Below the pieces are notes generated by a model, which saw nothing but the letters and a program-made list of their open reading frames with translations, was not told the DNA's origin and searched no databases. A program made the translations under genes and the position numbers. Shown here piece by piece: positions 31,067-41,759 of a stretch of DNA of 64,000 nucleotides. This DNA comes from Symbiodinium natans (taxonomy: Eukaryota > Sar > Dinophyceae > Suessiales > Symbiodiniaceae), in NCBI GenBank assembly GCA_905221605.1, contig CAJNDS010002804.1, positions 1 to 64,000 of the forward strand, written 5' to 3'. Numbering within the stretch: position 1 is the first letter of the stretch; each line of letters starts with the position of its first letter.

Positions 31067-34000
31067 CTAAGCGCCCAGGAGCTTATCTTTCAGAGAAGGA
31101 GCGGCAGCCATGGGCGACTTCAGCAGCTTGGACTGCGCCGGGCTCTCACCCAGGAACCTCACCGAGCCACTTCACAAGCCAAGCACGCGGAGCATCGCGC
31201 GGCTTCAATCCCCCCCACCCACCAGCCCAAACACGTGCTATCTCCTACGATCCTCGATACTACCTTGGTACGACTCATGGTATGTTGACCTGCGTGGTCT
31301 CATATTCACCTGTGCATGTGCGCATTGCGTATTGCATATGTCGGCCCAGGCTGCTGCACGCGGCCGCTTCCCAGGTCGTAGACGCCACCCTGAATCACCA
31401 AGTCGCCGGTCTTGACCTCCCGTGGACAGACTTAGACACGACAGGGAGATTCACGACAGGGATACCATGATGGGAGTATAGGAACGTGGCATGAGATGGT
31501 TTCATACTCGGCCTTCTGGCGGATGGGCTCGCTGTGCCTCGGGACGCTGGGCTGCTGGGGCTGAGCTACTCGGCTGGCAGTCCCCCGGCTAGTGCGGCTA
31601 GTTCGGCTGCGCGCTCATGTTTTCAGCATGTCCGGCCCTATGTATAGCTGCAGCCAAACGATGCTTTGCACGCGAGTGCCCTGCGTGCGATGCCAAGCTG
31701 CTGCAGCATGAAGTTGATGGTGTGGAATACGTTCAGCTTCACAGCATGCCGGGCAATGTCATCTTCGCTGGCCTGAGCCGGGCTCATGAAGGCTTCCAGT
31801 TGGCTGGAGATTGCAGTGAAAAATTAGTGATTCCACTGCTACGGTAAAGCCCACTCCGTGCCCCGCCTTGCGTCCCAGCTCGGCGGCGGCGGTCTCAGCC
31901 ACGGTGCTGAGGCCCAGGAGCAGCGCATCCAGAGCGTTTCCGCCCTTGCAAACCGCACCAGCGAGCATGAACCATTCCGCTCGCAGCGAACATCAGCGAA
32001 CTGTTTTACCACGCACCAAAACAATCCAAAACATCCCTACAATATCCTACAATCGCACCCCTCTTCTAAGGCCCTCCAACTTACCCTGCAGGTCCTTCGC
32101 CCCACCCTGCTTCTTGGACTGCAGGAACGCACTGGTGGCACCCTTGATCGCACCGCAGTTCGTGTGTCCCAGAACGAAGATCAGGCGGGTGTTCAGCGCG
32201 CCCGTGCAGAACTCCAAGCTGCCGAGCAGGCTCCCCTCCGCATGGGTGCAGGTGTTTCCAGCGTTGCGCAGCACGAAGAGGTCCCCAGGCAGCGCATCGA
32301 AGACGGTCTCAAGGGGCACGCGCGAGTCGGCGCAGCCGACCACTGCCGTGTGGGGTGCCTGGCCGACAGTGGCCAGGGCCTCGCGCATGCTCTGGTACAC
32401 CTTGCCAGCGACGGGGGCGCCCACAGCGAAGCGCTCGTTGCCGTCCCGGAGCATGGCCAGGGCATCCGATGGTAGCACGGGGCCGCTCTTGGAGGTGCGG
32501 ACAGCACCGGTGGTGATGGAAGGCGGCACGGAGCGCTTGGAGGAGAGCAGCTCTGCATGCTGAGGAGAACGGCCAAGAAACTCCACCTTGCCCGTCTCGA
32601 GGTGGTAGATGCCACCCTGGATGTCCAAGTCTCCTTTGCGCACCAGCTCTCGCAGAGGCTCAGAGAACTTCAGGAGGAAGTTCACGGAGTTGAAGACGTT
32701 CACCTTCACGGCATGGGCCACAACGGCCGCCTCCTCGGCTTTCGGACCTAAGTCCTCGCTGGCCTTCTGCGCGACCCCGGCCAGGCCCTGCAAGAGGCCT
32801 TCGAGAGCACTGCCTGGTGCTTTGGACGTGGCACCGGACAGGTAGGTTTGTGTAGCTCCAGCCACGGCACCGCACTGTGTGTGCCCAAGCACCAAGACCA
32901 GTTGAGTACCCAGTTTGCCAGTGCAGAACTCCAGGCTGCCGACGATGCTACCCTCGGCATGTGTGCAGGTGTTGCCAGCATTGCGCAGCACAAAGAGGTC
33001 TCCAGGCATCGAATCGAAAACTGTGTCCACAGGGACTCGCGAGTCCGCGCAGCCTACGATGGCGCTGTGGGGGGCCTGGCCGCACTTCACCAAGGCCCGG
33101 CGCATGTCCTTGGACGTGGTCACCGCCGTGGGCGCACCTGCGGCGAAGCGCTGGTTGCCCTCCATGAGCAGCTTCAGCGCTTGCTCGGACTTGATGGCGA
33201 CGTCGGCCCCGGTGCGCACCCCGTGCGTGCCGCGGTCAGCCTCGCTGCTGCCCACCATAGAAGGCGGGACGGGCAGGCTGGACTGGAGCAGCTCGGACTG
33301 TTGAGGGCTTTCGCCCAAGAACTCCACGCTGCCTGTCTCAAGGTGATAGATGCCACCATGGATCTGGATCTGGCCGCTGCTCACGCCCTCACGAATCGAC
33401 TCACTGAACTGGAGCAGAAAGTTGATGGTGTGGAACACGTTGACCCTCACGGCATGGGCCGCGATGGCATCTGCGTCAGCATCGGGGCCCATTTCTTGCT
33501 GGGCTTGCTGGGCAACCGCTCCAAGGTCCTGCAGAAGCCCCTGCAGCGCGGAGCCAGCCTTCTTGTTGGGAACTCCCTGGGCATCCAGGAAAGTCTTCGT
33601 CGCACCATAGACGGCGCCGCACTTCGTGTGGCCAAGGACCAGCACCAGTCGGCTTCCCAACTTGCCAGTGCAGAACTCGAGGCTGCCGATCATGCTCCCC
33701 TCCGCGTGAGTGCAGGTGTTGCCGGCGTTGCGCAGCACGAAGATGTCACCTATAGGAGCAGCACTCACAAGCGAAGCCCGCCCGACGCGAAAGGAGACTG
33801 TAGAGACTCTGAACAGAAAGCCCAAAGCAACCGTGCCTGGCATCGTGTCAAAGATGGTCTCCAGCGGTGCACGCGAGTCGGCGCAGCCGATGATGGCCGT
33901 GTGGGGAGCCTGGCCAAGCTCCACCAGCTCTTTGCGGACCACGGCGTTTGTGCGGTTGGCCAGCGGTCGCCCGTCCACGAAGCGCCGGTTGCCGTCCTGC

Positions 34001-34214
34001 GGCTCGAAAACGGGCATGTTGCATTGAATTGTATGTTACATGTTCTCTTGTCATTCCGTGTGCTGCCTCGGCGCTTCTTATGCTAAACATGCGCCTTGAG
34101 AAGGCCGAGGGCTTCCTTTGGCTCCATCGGCGGGTCTGCCGCCGTGCGGACGGGCCGCACCGGCGGCTGGCTGCAAAGGGTCAGGGCCTCCGTGATCTGC
34201 CCAAAGAAAGACAT
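31067..34214 (-). CDS. three-domain beta-carbonic anhydrase, copy 4
   Basis: Same exon set; intron 2 is 87 nt, but its sequence shares the GAAGCCCGCC variant with copy 5. Domain 1 ends 'QQSELLQSS' like copy 5, whereas copies 1-3 have 'LLLSS', so copies 4 and 5 share a block. A single base change turns a Cys-Arg-Ser context to Cys-Ser-Ser on the antisense strand (32848) and is silent for the enzyme. All three CADSR and HxxC sites are intact. Confidence 0.9.
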
Positions 34215-34911
34215 GGCGGGGACCTTGGACGACCTCGGTTTTGCAGAGTTGCGGCAACAGAGACGGTCAAAAGATCATGGGATGCGCAAGCTTGTTTACA
34301 GTAAAGTAGCACGATGGGACGAGACCCCTGACATGGTGAAGGAAGGCCTAGCAAAGCTGACTGCAGCTGAGCAACTGGAGAGGGTTGGACTGCGGACAGG
34401 AGCGAGGAAGCAAAGGCTCGAGGGTGAGGCGGCGTGCACGTGCGCACGTGCCGCTGCGTCTACGTCAAGACACTCTCTACCAATGCTACCAGTATAACGG
34501 TGTAAATGTGATTTGCCTGCAGAGCATCCCAAAGGTTTCCTTTCGCTCTTGCTGCCAGACTCAGGTTTCGACTCCAGGGCACCACGGGTGCACACTGGGC
34601 CCTCTGGCGCGATTCGCGCTCCTCTTGTTAAGGGAAAAACTGGTGTACAAGCAGGGTTTGAATTAGGATGCCGGCGTATGCCAGCGTGCAGCCTTGTGCA
34701 GCGCCGAGCTTAGGGCATCGCCTGGCCATCGCGTCGGCTCCGGTTAGAGGGCCGCAACGCAGAGCAAGAACGCGCGAAGATGCGCGAAAGATGCAGGAAG
34801 AGTTCTTAAAATCTGCGTGAGGGTTAAAATTTCTAGAGATTCAGAGCTCCGCAGGTGGGAGCTCGAAAAAAATTGCAAGGCTAACGCCCATATGGGCCCT
34901 GTCCGCGAGCC

Positions 34912-37900
34912 CTAAGCGCCCAGGAGCTTATCTTTCAGAGAAGGAGCGGCAGCCATGGGCGACTTCAGCAGCTTGGACTGCGCCGGGCTCTCACCCAGGA
35001 ACCTCACCGAGTCACTTCACAAGCCAAGCACGCAGAGCATCGCGCAGCTTTAATCCCCCCCCCACCCACCAAACACGTGCTATCTCCTACGATCCTCGAT
35101 ACTACCTTGGTACGACTCATGGTAAGTTGACCTGCGTGGTCTCATAATCACCTGTGCATGTGCGCATTGCGTATTGCATATGTCGGCCCAGGCTGCTGCA
35201 CGCGGCCGCTTCCCAGGTCGTAGACGCCACCCTGAATCACCAAGTCGCCGGTCTTGACCTCCCGTGGACAGACTTAGACACGACAGGGAGATTCACGACA
35301 GGGATACCATGATGGGAGTATAGGAACGTGGCATGAGATGGTTTCATACTCGGCCTTCTGGCGGATGGGCTCGCTGTGCCTCGGGACGCTGGGCTGCTGG
35401 GGCTGAGCTACTCGGCTGGCAGTCCCCCGGCTAGTGCGGCTAGTTCGGCTGCGCGCTCATGTTTTCAGCATGTCCGGCCCTATGTATAGCTGCAGCCAAA
35501 CGATGCTTTGCACGCGAGTGCCCTGCGTGCGATGCCAAGCTGCTGCAGCATGAAGTTGATGGTGTGGAATACGTTCAGCTTCACAGCATGCCGGGCAATG
35601 TCATCTTCGCTGGCCTGAGCCGGGCTCATGAAGGCTTCCAGTTGGCTGGAGATTGCAGTGAAAACTTATTGATTCCACTGCTACGGTAAAGCCCACTCCG
35701 TGCCCCGCCTTGCGTCCCAGCTCGGCGGCGGCGGTCTCAGCCACGGTGCTGAGGCCCAGGAGCAGCGCATCCAGAGCGTTTCCGCCCTTGCAAACCGCAC
35801 CAGCGAGCATGAACCATTCCGCTCGCAGCGAACATCAGCGAACTGTTTTACCACGCACCAAAACAATCCAAAACATCCCTACAATATCCTACAATCGCAC
35901 CTCTTCTAAGGCCCTCCAACTTACCCTGCAGGTCCTTCGCCCCACCCTGCTTCTTGGACTGCAGGAACGCACTGGTGGCACCCTTGATCGCACCGCAGTT
36001 CGTGTGTCCCAGAACGAAGATCAGGCGGGTGTTCAGCGCGCCCGTGCAGAACTCCAAGCTGCCGAGCAGGCTCCCCTCCGCATGGGTGCAGGTGTTTCCA
36101 GCGTTGCGCAGCACGAAGAGGTCCCCAGGCAGCGCATCGAAGACGGTCTCAAGGGGCACGCGCGAGTCGGCGCAGCCGACCACTGCCGTGTGGGGTGCCT
36201 GACCAACAGTGGCCAGGGCCTCGCGCATGCTCTGGTACACCTTGCCAGCGACGGGGGCGCCCACAGCGAAGCGCTCATTGCCGTCCCGGAGCATGGCCAG
36301 GGCATCCGATGGTAGCACGGGGCCGCTCTTGGAGGTGCGGACAGCACCGGTGGTGATGGAAGGCGGCACGGAGCGCTTGGAGGAGAGCAGCTCTGCATGC
36401 TGAGGAGAACGGCCAAGGAACTCCACCTTGCCCGTCTCGAGGTGGTAGATGCCACCCTGGATGTCCAAGTCTCCTTTGCGCACCAGCTCTCGCAGAGGCT
36501 CAGAGAACTTCAGGAGGAAGTTCACGGAGTTGAAGACGTTCACCTTCACGGCATGGGCCACAACGGCCGCCTCCTCGGCTTTCGGACCTAAGTCCTCGCT
36601 GGCCTTCTGCGCGACCCCGGCCAGGCCCTGCAAGAGGCCTTCGAGAGCACTGCCTGGTGCTTTGGACGTGGCACCGGACAGGTAGGTTTGTGTCGCTCCA
36701 GCCACGGCACCGCACTGTGTGTGCCCAAGCACCAAGACCAGTTGAGTACCCAGTTTGCCAGTGCAGAACTCCAGGCTGCCGACGATGCTACCCTCGGCAT
36801 GTGTGCAGGTGTTGCCAGCATTGCGCAGCACAAAGAGGTCTCCAGGCATCGAATCGAAAACTGTGTCCACAGGGACTCGCGAGTCCGCGCAGCCTACGAT
36901 GGCGCTGTGGGGGGCCTGGCCGCACTTCACCAAGGCCCGGCGCATGTCCTTGGACGTGGTCACCGCCGTGGGCGCACCTGCGGCGAAGCGCTGGTTGCCC
37001 TCGATGAGCAGCTTCAGCGCTTGCTCGGACTTGATGGCGACGTCGGCCCCGGTGCGCACCCCATGCGTGCCGCGGTCAGCCTCGCTGCTGCCCACCATAG
37101 AAGGCGGGACGGGCAGGCTGGACTGGAGCAGCTCGGACTGTTGAGGGCTTTCGCCCAAGAACTCCACGCTGCCTGTCTCAAGGTGATAGATGCCACCATG
37201 GATCTGGATCTGGCCGCTGCTCACGCCCTCACGAATCGACTCACTGAACTGGAGCAGAAAGTTGATGGTGTGGAACACGTTGACCCTCACGGCATGGGCC
37301 GCGATGGCATCTGCGTCAGCATCGGGGCCCATTTCTTGCTGGGCTTGCTGGGCAACCGCTCCAAGGTCCTGCAGAAGCCCCTGCAGCGCGGAGCCAGCCT
37401 TCTTGTTGGGAACTCCCTGGGCATCCAGGAAAGTCTTCGTCGCACCATAGACGGCGCCGCACTTCGTGTGGCCAAGGACCAGCACCAGTCGGCTTCCCAA
37501 CTTGCCAGTGCAGAACTCGAGGCTGCCGATCATGCTCCCCTCCGCGTGCGTGCAGGTGTTGCCGGCGTTGCGCAGCACGAAGATGTCACCTAGGACTAGC
37601 ACTCACAAGCGAAGCCCGCCCGAGGCACAAGAGACAGTACAGAAAGGCTCGGAACAGAAAGACCGGAGCAACCGTGCCTGGCATCGTGTCAAAGATGGTC
37701 TCCAGCGGTGCACGCGAGTCGGCGCAGCCGATGATGGCCGTGTGGGGAGCCTGACCAAGCTCCACCAGCTCTTTGCGCACCACGGCGTTTGTGCGGTTGG
37801 CCAGCGGTCGCCCGTCCACGAAGCGCCGGTTGCCGTCCTGCGGCTCGAAAACGGGCATGTTGCATTGAATTACTGTTCTCTTGTCATGCAGAGTGCTTCC

Positions 37901-38047
37901 TCGGCGCTGCTTATGCTAAACGTGCGCCTTGAGAAGGCCGAGGGCTTCCTTGGGCTCCATCGGCGGGTCTGCCGCCGTGCGGACGGGCCGCACCGGCGGC
38001 TGGCTGCAAAGGGTCAGGGCCTCCGTGATCTGCCCAAAGAAAGACAT
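34912..38047 (-). CDS. three-domain beta-carbonic anhydrase, copy 5 (first in transcription order)
   Basis: Intron 2 (GC donor, CCTAG|G acceptor) is 88 nt here, so reading through it would shift the frame; splicing restores '[16 protein letters not shown]'. This explains why the gene appears as two ORFs (35848-37602 and 37586-37858). Exon 1 (37928-38047) is present and identical in sense to the others. Upstream of exon 1 the sequence departs from the array spacer at ~38060, so this copy has its own 5' region and may carry the original promoter. Copy-specific changes include Met-to-Ile in domain 2 ('KLLIEGNQRF'). Confidence 0.9.
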
Positions 38048-38329
38048 GGCGGGGACCTTGGCCGCTATTTGAAAAGTCCAACTACATTGCAGCAAAGAAA
38101 TTTTTGAGATGTGCAACCTTGTTCTGTGGAGGGTATAGTCCGCTGAGGCCCCAGGCCTGAGGCATTCAGGGTAAAAGAACAACCCACCTCGTTCATTCCC
38201 CCTGCCCGCTTGGTGCTCGCTGAGAGGCCCATGGTCCCCTCGCCTCCGCCCGCCGCTTTGCAAAACCTCCTGGGGTTTCGGGGCAATCCCACAAAAGGTT
38301 TGGTTTTGAGCCAAGCACATATGGACTCT

Positions 38330-38800
38330 CAATGGACCCTATATGGGGCTCCCTATGCAGTATGGACTTCGGTAAGGCGCTACGGACCTGCCACACGGCC
38401 AGGAGCGAGGCGTCATCCGCTCACCAGGTAGCTTCAGGAACTGCCAATCGGGCTGGTCAGGCGCGAACACGTGCACCAGGCCAAGTCGCTTGCTCTTCGA
38501 TTGCTTGGCAGTCAATGGTTGTTCATACCCCTGGTACGTCAAACTTGTACAGGACCAAGCAACCACAAGCGATCCAGCGTTTGGGAAGGGGCACTGTGGT
38601 CTGGTGCGACGCCGGAGGCGCGGAGGGCACGGACAGGCTGACCTCGACCAGGCGACAATCGTGCTTCACGACCTCGGCTTCGCACGAGTAGCAAAGGCCT
38701 CTTCCTCCTCCAGCAAGACCCGGAAGCAGCTGGGGCAGCACCCCAACTTCACTGCCCTGTCTCGCCCTCACGCGTGACAAGATTTCCTGGCTCTTCAACT
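38330..38800 (-). other. possible exons of an unidentified gene upstream of the array
   Basis: Minus-strand frames give protein-like stretches: 'CYSCEAEVVKHDCRLVEV' (~38640-38690) and 'KRLGLVHVFAPDQPDWQFLK' (~38435-38500), the latter ending at a CTG|GTGAGC donor-like site. No family is recognised. They lie just upstream of copy 5 and could be 5' exons or an independent gene. Confidence 0.3.
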
Positions 38801-39039
38801 GGCCTGTGCTCGCGACGCATCTACCTGCCTTTCTGGGCGTCCGGATGTGGAAATTGCTTCGGGGAAGCTACCCAGTAAGTTTGCAGCCATGCAGACGAGT
38901 CCGCACAGTGCGGGCAGGACAACGCTGACCAACGGCCCAGGCGGACGTGCGAAGCGCGCACAACTAAACAGTTGTGGTGTCTTGTGTTGATGATGCGCGT
39001 ATGGAAAAACCTGGCGTGGAACGAATGCTTGGCAGTCAA

Positions 39040-39120
39040 AGCTGCAGCTGAGCAAGTCGAAAGGTTGGATGGCGGACAGGAGCGAGGAAGCAAGGCTTGA
39101 GAGTGAGGCGGCGATCACAT
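39040..39120. repeat. diverged array-spacer fragment marking the right edge of the array
   Basis: 'GCTGCAGCTGAGCAA', 'GGCGGACAGGAGCGAGGAAG' and 'GTGAGGCGGCG' recur in the same order as in each spacer (for example 22617-22692), with ~15% differences. Confidence 0.7.
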
Positions 39121-39149
39121 CCTGCCAAACTTCGACACTGCTTTTGAGT

Positions 39150-41130
39150 GCTATAACGAACTATTTACTACACACTATGCAAAGCACTAACATCCTCAAA
39201 CCTTGCCAGCCTAAAGCTTCGTTGCAGAAAAACTTTCTCCGGGCTTTCTCTCGTCACGCGGAGGCTGCCCGTCTGCAAATTCACCTGCAACCGAGTCCCC
39301 AAAGTCCATGGATGAAGCATGGCAAAGCAAGCACACATATGTATACAAGATTCAGCCGCGTGCCTTGGCATCCAGCATCGGTTGTGTGTAAGTCTGGAGC
39401 CTATTGAGAACTTTTGAGACCGTGAAAGCACGCGCCTTGGGCGAATGCACACGTCAAACGCCAGGCTCTGTGGCCTCTCGGTGACAAGCAACGGCAGGAC
39501 CGTAGGATCGGGCCCCGCATGAAAGTCTATGTCTGGCCTGCGTTTCATCGGGCAGCTGTCCCTGCCAAATGTCAGTCAGTCAACCGAAGCCATCTGAACA
39601 TGGCATTTGCAGCTTGTATGCACCTTCAAGGACTTGCATGAAGAGAAGAGGCAACGGGCTGCAGGCCGAGTTGCATCTCCAAATGGTGGGAATTTAGGTG
39701 ATGTTCCATGAAATGATGCTTTTGAATACTCTCGAGCAGGCCTGAGGCTCTCCGCCCTGCCGACGGTCTCTCCTTGGCCGTCGGGAACTGCAAAGGGCTT
39801 GCTGGTTCGAACTCGGAGCTGTGATGGAAGCCTGTGGACATGCAAACAGGTGCCGGAAACCCCAAGAGACTACGAAAATCACAAGCCTTCGTGGAGCTCC
39901 CAAAGATTCCCGAAGCACTCAAAAGTCTTCATCGGCCTGCCCTCCCAGGTCCCTGAGCCGCGTGCCCGAAGCCCAGCAGCCGCCCCATCGCCGAGGCAGC
40001 ACGGACCAGCGAGGCGGCGGCAGCTGCCACAGGAGCAGAGTTTGGGGGGCTGCTACTCAATACAGTTTAATTTAGTTTCATTTAATTTAATTTAGCTTAC
40101 TTTACTTTACTTTAATTCGCCTCGGCTTCCTGCCGAGAAGCGTCTGGAACAAGCAGACCCGGATCAAGGCCTCCTTCCCCCTAACCCAACCCTTCCCCCC
40201 ATGCCAAATTTTCTGTGACGCCACCCCCCCCCCCCCCCCGCTCTGTGGGACCCCCCCCCCAATCCTTGGAGGAGCTGCAAACCGATGCCGCTTCGTTGGT
40301 GGCTCCTACGGGGGGGCCACCCCCCACCCCCCCACCCCCCCCCCACCCCCCCCCGACCCCCCCCCCGACCCCCCCTCTGCCCTTCCTCCCTTTTTTTGCG
40401 AAGCCCTCTTTCCTCCTTTCCTGTCCTGGGGCCGGCCCGGCTGCCGAGGCGGCGCGCGCAGGCGTTTACAATTACATTTACTTCAAATAGAATATTATAT
40501 AATCCAACATCATATAATATAATGAAATATAATACAATATGTAGACAGAAAGGGCTTATACGAGCGTGAGACAGGAAGAAGATGGAGAAGATTCTGGGAT
40601 GCTTGGCATCCGTGTACAAGCGCGGACTTGCAATGCTTTGCCCGGAAGGCTACAACCCGTTTGCTTGCTAGTCCATGTGGTTTCCGAATTCGGCCGAAAA
40701 CCCGATAAATCCCAGAGAACAGCGCCACAGGCCTCCAGTTTCATGCAGGCCTCGCACCTCAAAGAGGAAACCAAAATAGTGCAAGGTAAGCTTGTGTTGG
40801 TTTTTCGGGGGGTAGGGGAAGGGTTTTGCATTGTTGGAGACAGGCGACCGACCTTTACCTTATTGACTCTGAGCTCAAGCACACCAAACTCCAAGCAACA
40901 AGCCTCAGCAACCCCCTCTCTAGTAAGATAACACACTGGTCCGCTAGGCAACTGTACTTGTAGTACCCCTCAATACCCCTCGCAAAGCACAACCCCTTCT
41001 GCAGAGCTCTCTTTAGCACCCAAAATGCAAAGGAGCAAGCCTGTTCAAAGCTAAGACAGGTGGCCCACACAAAGATGAAAAGAAAAAATGAATAATTACA
41101 AAATAAGACACGAAGTCTGGGAGACCACAC
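39150..41130. other. no recognisable gene; low-complexity tracts
   Basis: Contains (TTTAATTTA)-like sequence at 40070-40115, a poly-C-rich stretch at 40225-40380, and AT-rich DNA at 40470-40550. ORFs of 90-150 codons here match no known domain. Confidence 0.5.
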
Positions 41131-41139
41131 CCACCCAGG

Positions 41140-41488
41140 TACCGGCTTTGCTCCCAGACGCTGGGCCAGGTCCTGCTCGAGCATCATCACTCTCAGCTCA
41201 TTTATGAAGTAGTAGGCAACTACTGCCACTGATTAGTCAGGTACTATTCTAGGTATCGCCGTGTTGCCTCAGCTCTTCCCCGCGTTGAAGAAGCTTTGGC
41301 AGGCGGGTGTTGATTCTTGATTCTTTTTTTGGCGGTAGGCGAAAGCAACAGGCCTCACAGAAGTGAATGCAATTGCAGTGGATGAGGTCGTACCTTCCAC
41401 ATGGAGCTGCAAAGGCGAACTGCTGCAACCAGAGGTCGGCTGGGTAAAATCTCGGAAAGTCGTTGCTACACCCCCCGTTTACGTACAC
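41140..41488 (-). CDS. PPPDE-type (DeSI-like) putative peptidase, C-terminal exons
   Basis: PPPDE enzymes are Cys-His isopeptidases that remove ubiquitin or SUMO-like modifiers. The minus-strand frame at 41249-41488 contains 'GRYDLIHCNCIHFCEA', matching the family's catalytic-Cys block (usual form YxLxxxNCNxF), followed ~15 residues later by 'INTRLPKLLQRG', matching the conserved 'WINRL' segment after it. The next frame (41140-41229: 'VVAYYFINELRVMML') ends at a GTACCTG donor-like site and may be the following exon. The catalytic His would lie in upstream exons that I could not place with confidence; 41800-42050 is the likely place. Confidence 0.5.
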
Positions 41489-41545
41489 TGTACACCTTTG
41501 GCCACAACCGATTGGTACAGTCAGCGACGCTCCTAAGATGTAAGG

Positions 41546-41750
41546 AAACCCTAAACCCTAAACCCTAAACCCTAAACCGCTCAAGGTCGCACCTTTTGCT
41601 GGGCCAGAGCTTGGCCACCTCGCCGCGCACCAAGCGATAGGTCTGCGCCTCCTGCGTCAATGCACAGGGTTTTGGGTTTAGGGTTGAGGGTTTAGGGTTT
41701 GGGGTTTAGGGTTTCGGGTTAGGGTTTAGGGTTTAGGGTTTATGTTTAGG
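41546..41750. repeat. two short telomere-type tracts in inverted orientation
   Basis: CCCTAAA x4 at 41546-41578 and TTTAGGG variants at 41670-41750, ~90 bases apart, upstream of the PPPDE-like exon and probably in an intron. Confidence 0.85.
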
Positions 41751-41759
41751 ACACATCTC

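Larger units (their letters stand above)
17480..39120 (-). repeat. five-unit head-to-tail gene array, ~3.85 kb period
   Basis: Start codons are spaced 3843, 4054, 3845 and 3833 bases apart; copy 3 is longer because of an inserted element. Each unit consists of a seven-exon gene plus a ~700-base spacer. Diverged spacer sequence marks the array ends: ~17500-17740 (left) and ~39040-39120 (right). Confidence 0.95.

Noticed and set aside
38311-38335. Possible dinoflagellate spliced-leader relic (TTTGAGCCAAGCACATATGG on plus)
   Set aside because: Only a short part resembles the reverse complement of the leader end; too little to support a leader-derived retrogene.
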